A DNA stretch of 6,998 nt from Bacteroidota bacterium (GTDB taxonomy: Bacteria; Bacteroidota; Bacteroidia; Chitinophagales; Chitinophagaceae): NCBI GenBank assembly GCA_023429825.1, contig JAEZDC010000068.1:1-6998 (forward strand), given 5' to 3'. Below the pieces are notes generated by a model, which was given only the letters and a program-made list of their open reading frames with translations, searched no databases and had not been told where the DNA came from. Shown here one piece after another: positions 5,641 through 6,998 of this stretch; within the stretch, counting starts at the first letter, position 1; every line of letters begins with the position of its first letter. The position numbers and the translations under genes were made by a program.

Positions 5641-6998
5641 ATGTTTAGAAACTACCTGAAAGTTGCGTTGCGTTACTTAGGTAATCATAAGGGATACGCG
5701 TTCATTAACATTCTTGGGTTGAGTGTTGGTATAGCGTGTTGTATTCTTATCATGCAGTTTGTAAAAAGCGAGTGGAGCTGGAATAAATTTCACACAAAGA
5801 GTGATCGAATTTACAGGGCGTGGCTGCAGGAGCATTATGAAGGTGAGATATTCAATAATACTGTTACACCTATTCCGTTAGGCAGTGTGCTTGCGCCTGC
5901 TTTGCCGGAATCAGAAGCTGTATGTAGGATAAGTAGCCTGGGAACTTTCGTTGAATACAATAACAATCGTTTGAATGGGCAATACACAATCGTAGATAGC
6001 ACCTTTTTCAAATTATTTGATTTTAAGTTTAAGTATGGGAATGCAGCATCAGCTTTTCCTACTACGCATTCAGTTGTTTTTACAAAAGATGAGGCCAAAC
6101 GCATATTTGGTAATGAAGATGCAATAGGTAAAAATGTAAAGCTGCAGATAAGAGATAGCGCTATTCTGTTTACTGTGACAGGCGTTACTGAAAATCCACC
6201 TTTGGAATCTTCACTCCAGTACACTATGCTTATTCCATTCTCTAATGCATCATATATATGGAGTGAGAAAGCGAGAACCAGTAGTTGGCAAAGTGTGTCA
6301 GTTCAAACGTTCTTGCTTCTGAAGAAAGATGCTGACATAAATGATGTGCATAAGAAAATTGATGCAACGATGCAGCCATTGGTCGCTAATAGTTATAAAC
6401 CTGGTCAATACAATGTGAGACTGCAGCCGTTAAAAGATATTTACTTCAACGCAACACTTCCTGCAGAGATAGAAAGTGCCAGTGATCCTAAGTACTCTTA
6501 TATACTGGGTACGGTGGGCGTGCTTATCCTGCTTATTGCCTGTATCAATTTTGTTACCCTTTCTGTTGGACGGTCTGTTACGAGAGCACTTGAAGTAGGT
6601 GTAAGAAAAGTTTTGGGAGCAGAAAGACGTCAGCTTATATGGCAATTCTGGGGAGAGGCTTTTTTATTAACGTTAGCTTCTGTGATCATTGGTGTTGGTT
6701 TAGCATTATTACTGCAGAAACCTTTCAATCAGCTTGCTAACCGGGAATTGTCATTCTCTTTCAATGCATTTACCGTAACCTTCATTTTCGCTTTAGTGGT
6801 GATGATTGCTGTGATTGCAGGAATGTATCCCTCATTTGTGTTATCCGGCTTTAAACCAATACAAGTACTTAAAGGGAAATTGAGAATGGATGGCATGGGC
6901 TTCTTTAGAAAAGCGTTAGTCGTTGGACAATTTGTTGCTTCGATCATTATGATCATTGCTACAATAACCGTTACAGGACAACTGGATCATCTCAGAAC
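5641..6998 (+). CDS. ABC transporter permease, MacB/FtsX type (3'-truncated by window edge)
   Basis: Open from ATG 5641 to the right edge with no stop: 452 complete codons, just over half of the roughly 800 expected. The N-terminus is canonical for the family: an amphipathic start (MFRNYLKVALRYLGNHKG), then a transmembrane anchor (about 19-42). A MacB-like extracytoplasmic domain follows (about 45-280), with AIGKNVKLQIRDSAILFTVTGV at about 161-182 as the usual strand pair. FtsX bundle 1 runs about 284-410, with the cytoplasmic motif TRALEVGVRKVLGAERRQL at 314-332 and the GMYPSFVLSGFKPIQVLKGK turn near 395-414. The second module begins with a membrane segment at about 425-445. It is more divergent from the two upstream permeases than they look from each other (for example RALEVG in place of RRAKEIG), so it is probably not their most recent duplicate. 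No ATPase motif is visible in the part present. The start is supported by the family N-terminus and the 5-nt spacing from the preceding stop. Substrate unknown. Confidence 0.92.
   Translation, partial: MFRNYLKVALRYLGNHKGYAFINILGLSVGIACCILIMQFVKSEWSWNKFHTKSDRIYRAWLQEHYEGEIFNNTVTPIPLGSVLAPALPESEAVCRISSLGTFVEYNNNRLNGQYTIVDSTFFKLFDFKFKYGNAASAFPTTHSVVFTKDEAKRIFGNEDAIGKNVKLQIRDSAILFTVTGVTENPPLESSLQYTMLIPFSNASYIWSEKARTSSWQSVSVQTFLLLKKDADINDVHKKIDATMQPLVANSYKPGQYNVRLQPLKDIYFNATLPAEIESASDPKYSYILGTVGVLILLIACINFVTLSVGRSVTRALEVGVRKVLGAERRQLIWQFWGEAFLLTLASVIIGVGLALLLQKPFNQLANRELSFSFNAFTVTFIFALVVMIAVIAGMYPSFVLSGFKPIQVLKGKLRMDGMGFFRKALVVGQFVASIIMIIATITVTGQLDHLR

Noticed and set aside
5835..6956. Minus-strand open frames at 5835-6224, 6430-6645 and 6729-6956
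   Set aside because: They lie opposite the third permease, whose sense frame is continuous from 5641 to the edge with full family motifs. None of the antisense products resembles a known domain.

Overview
The window is one co-directional (+ strand) gene block from a member of the Bacteroidota, most likely of the Chitinophagaceae type. The evidence is threefold. There are large 'double' MacB/FtsX-type permeases of the kind found in this phylum. Signal peptides end in '..AKAQ' and '..VQAQ'. Start codons are preceded by A-rich leaders with no Shine-Dalgarno motif. Genus-level placement cannot be made from the sequence alone.

Layout: (1) bases 1-1626, the 3' two-thirds of an ABC transporter permease whose start lies outside the window; (2) 1633-4062, a complete 809-residue paralogue; (3) 4077-5111, a secreted DUF4097-type beta-strand-repeat protein with a strikingly regular 18-residue TSGGS repeat; (4) 5201-5635, a small secreted NTF2-like / lumazine-binding-like protein; (5) 5641-6998, the N-terminal 452 codons of a third, more divergent permease that runs off the right edge. 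Gaps are 6, 14, 89 and 5 nt, and no convincing internal terminator or promoter is visible, so the block reads as one operon or a tightly packed array.

The three permeases share one architecture: N-terminal membrane anchor, extracytoplasmic MacB-like domain, FtsX membrane bundle, then the whole module again. None carries an ATPase domain and no ATP-binding gene is present, so an ATPase from elsewhere must energise them. By family resemblance they would move or extract envelope substrates, or transmit force across the inner membrane, rather than import nutrients. The two exported proteins between the permeases could be partners or clients of these complexes; this is inference from position only.

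The most notable details are a probable one-base deletion at the extreme 3' end of the second permease, which replaces the conserved NPVKSLRTE tail with NPVKV, and the 54-nt-periodic beta-solenoid array, in which protein repeats are conserved while codons have diverged. I see no RNA genes, insertion sequences, CRISPR arrays or attachment sites. There is no gene-free stretch over 300 bases.
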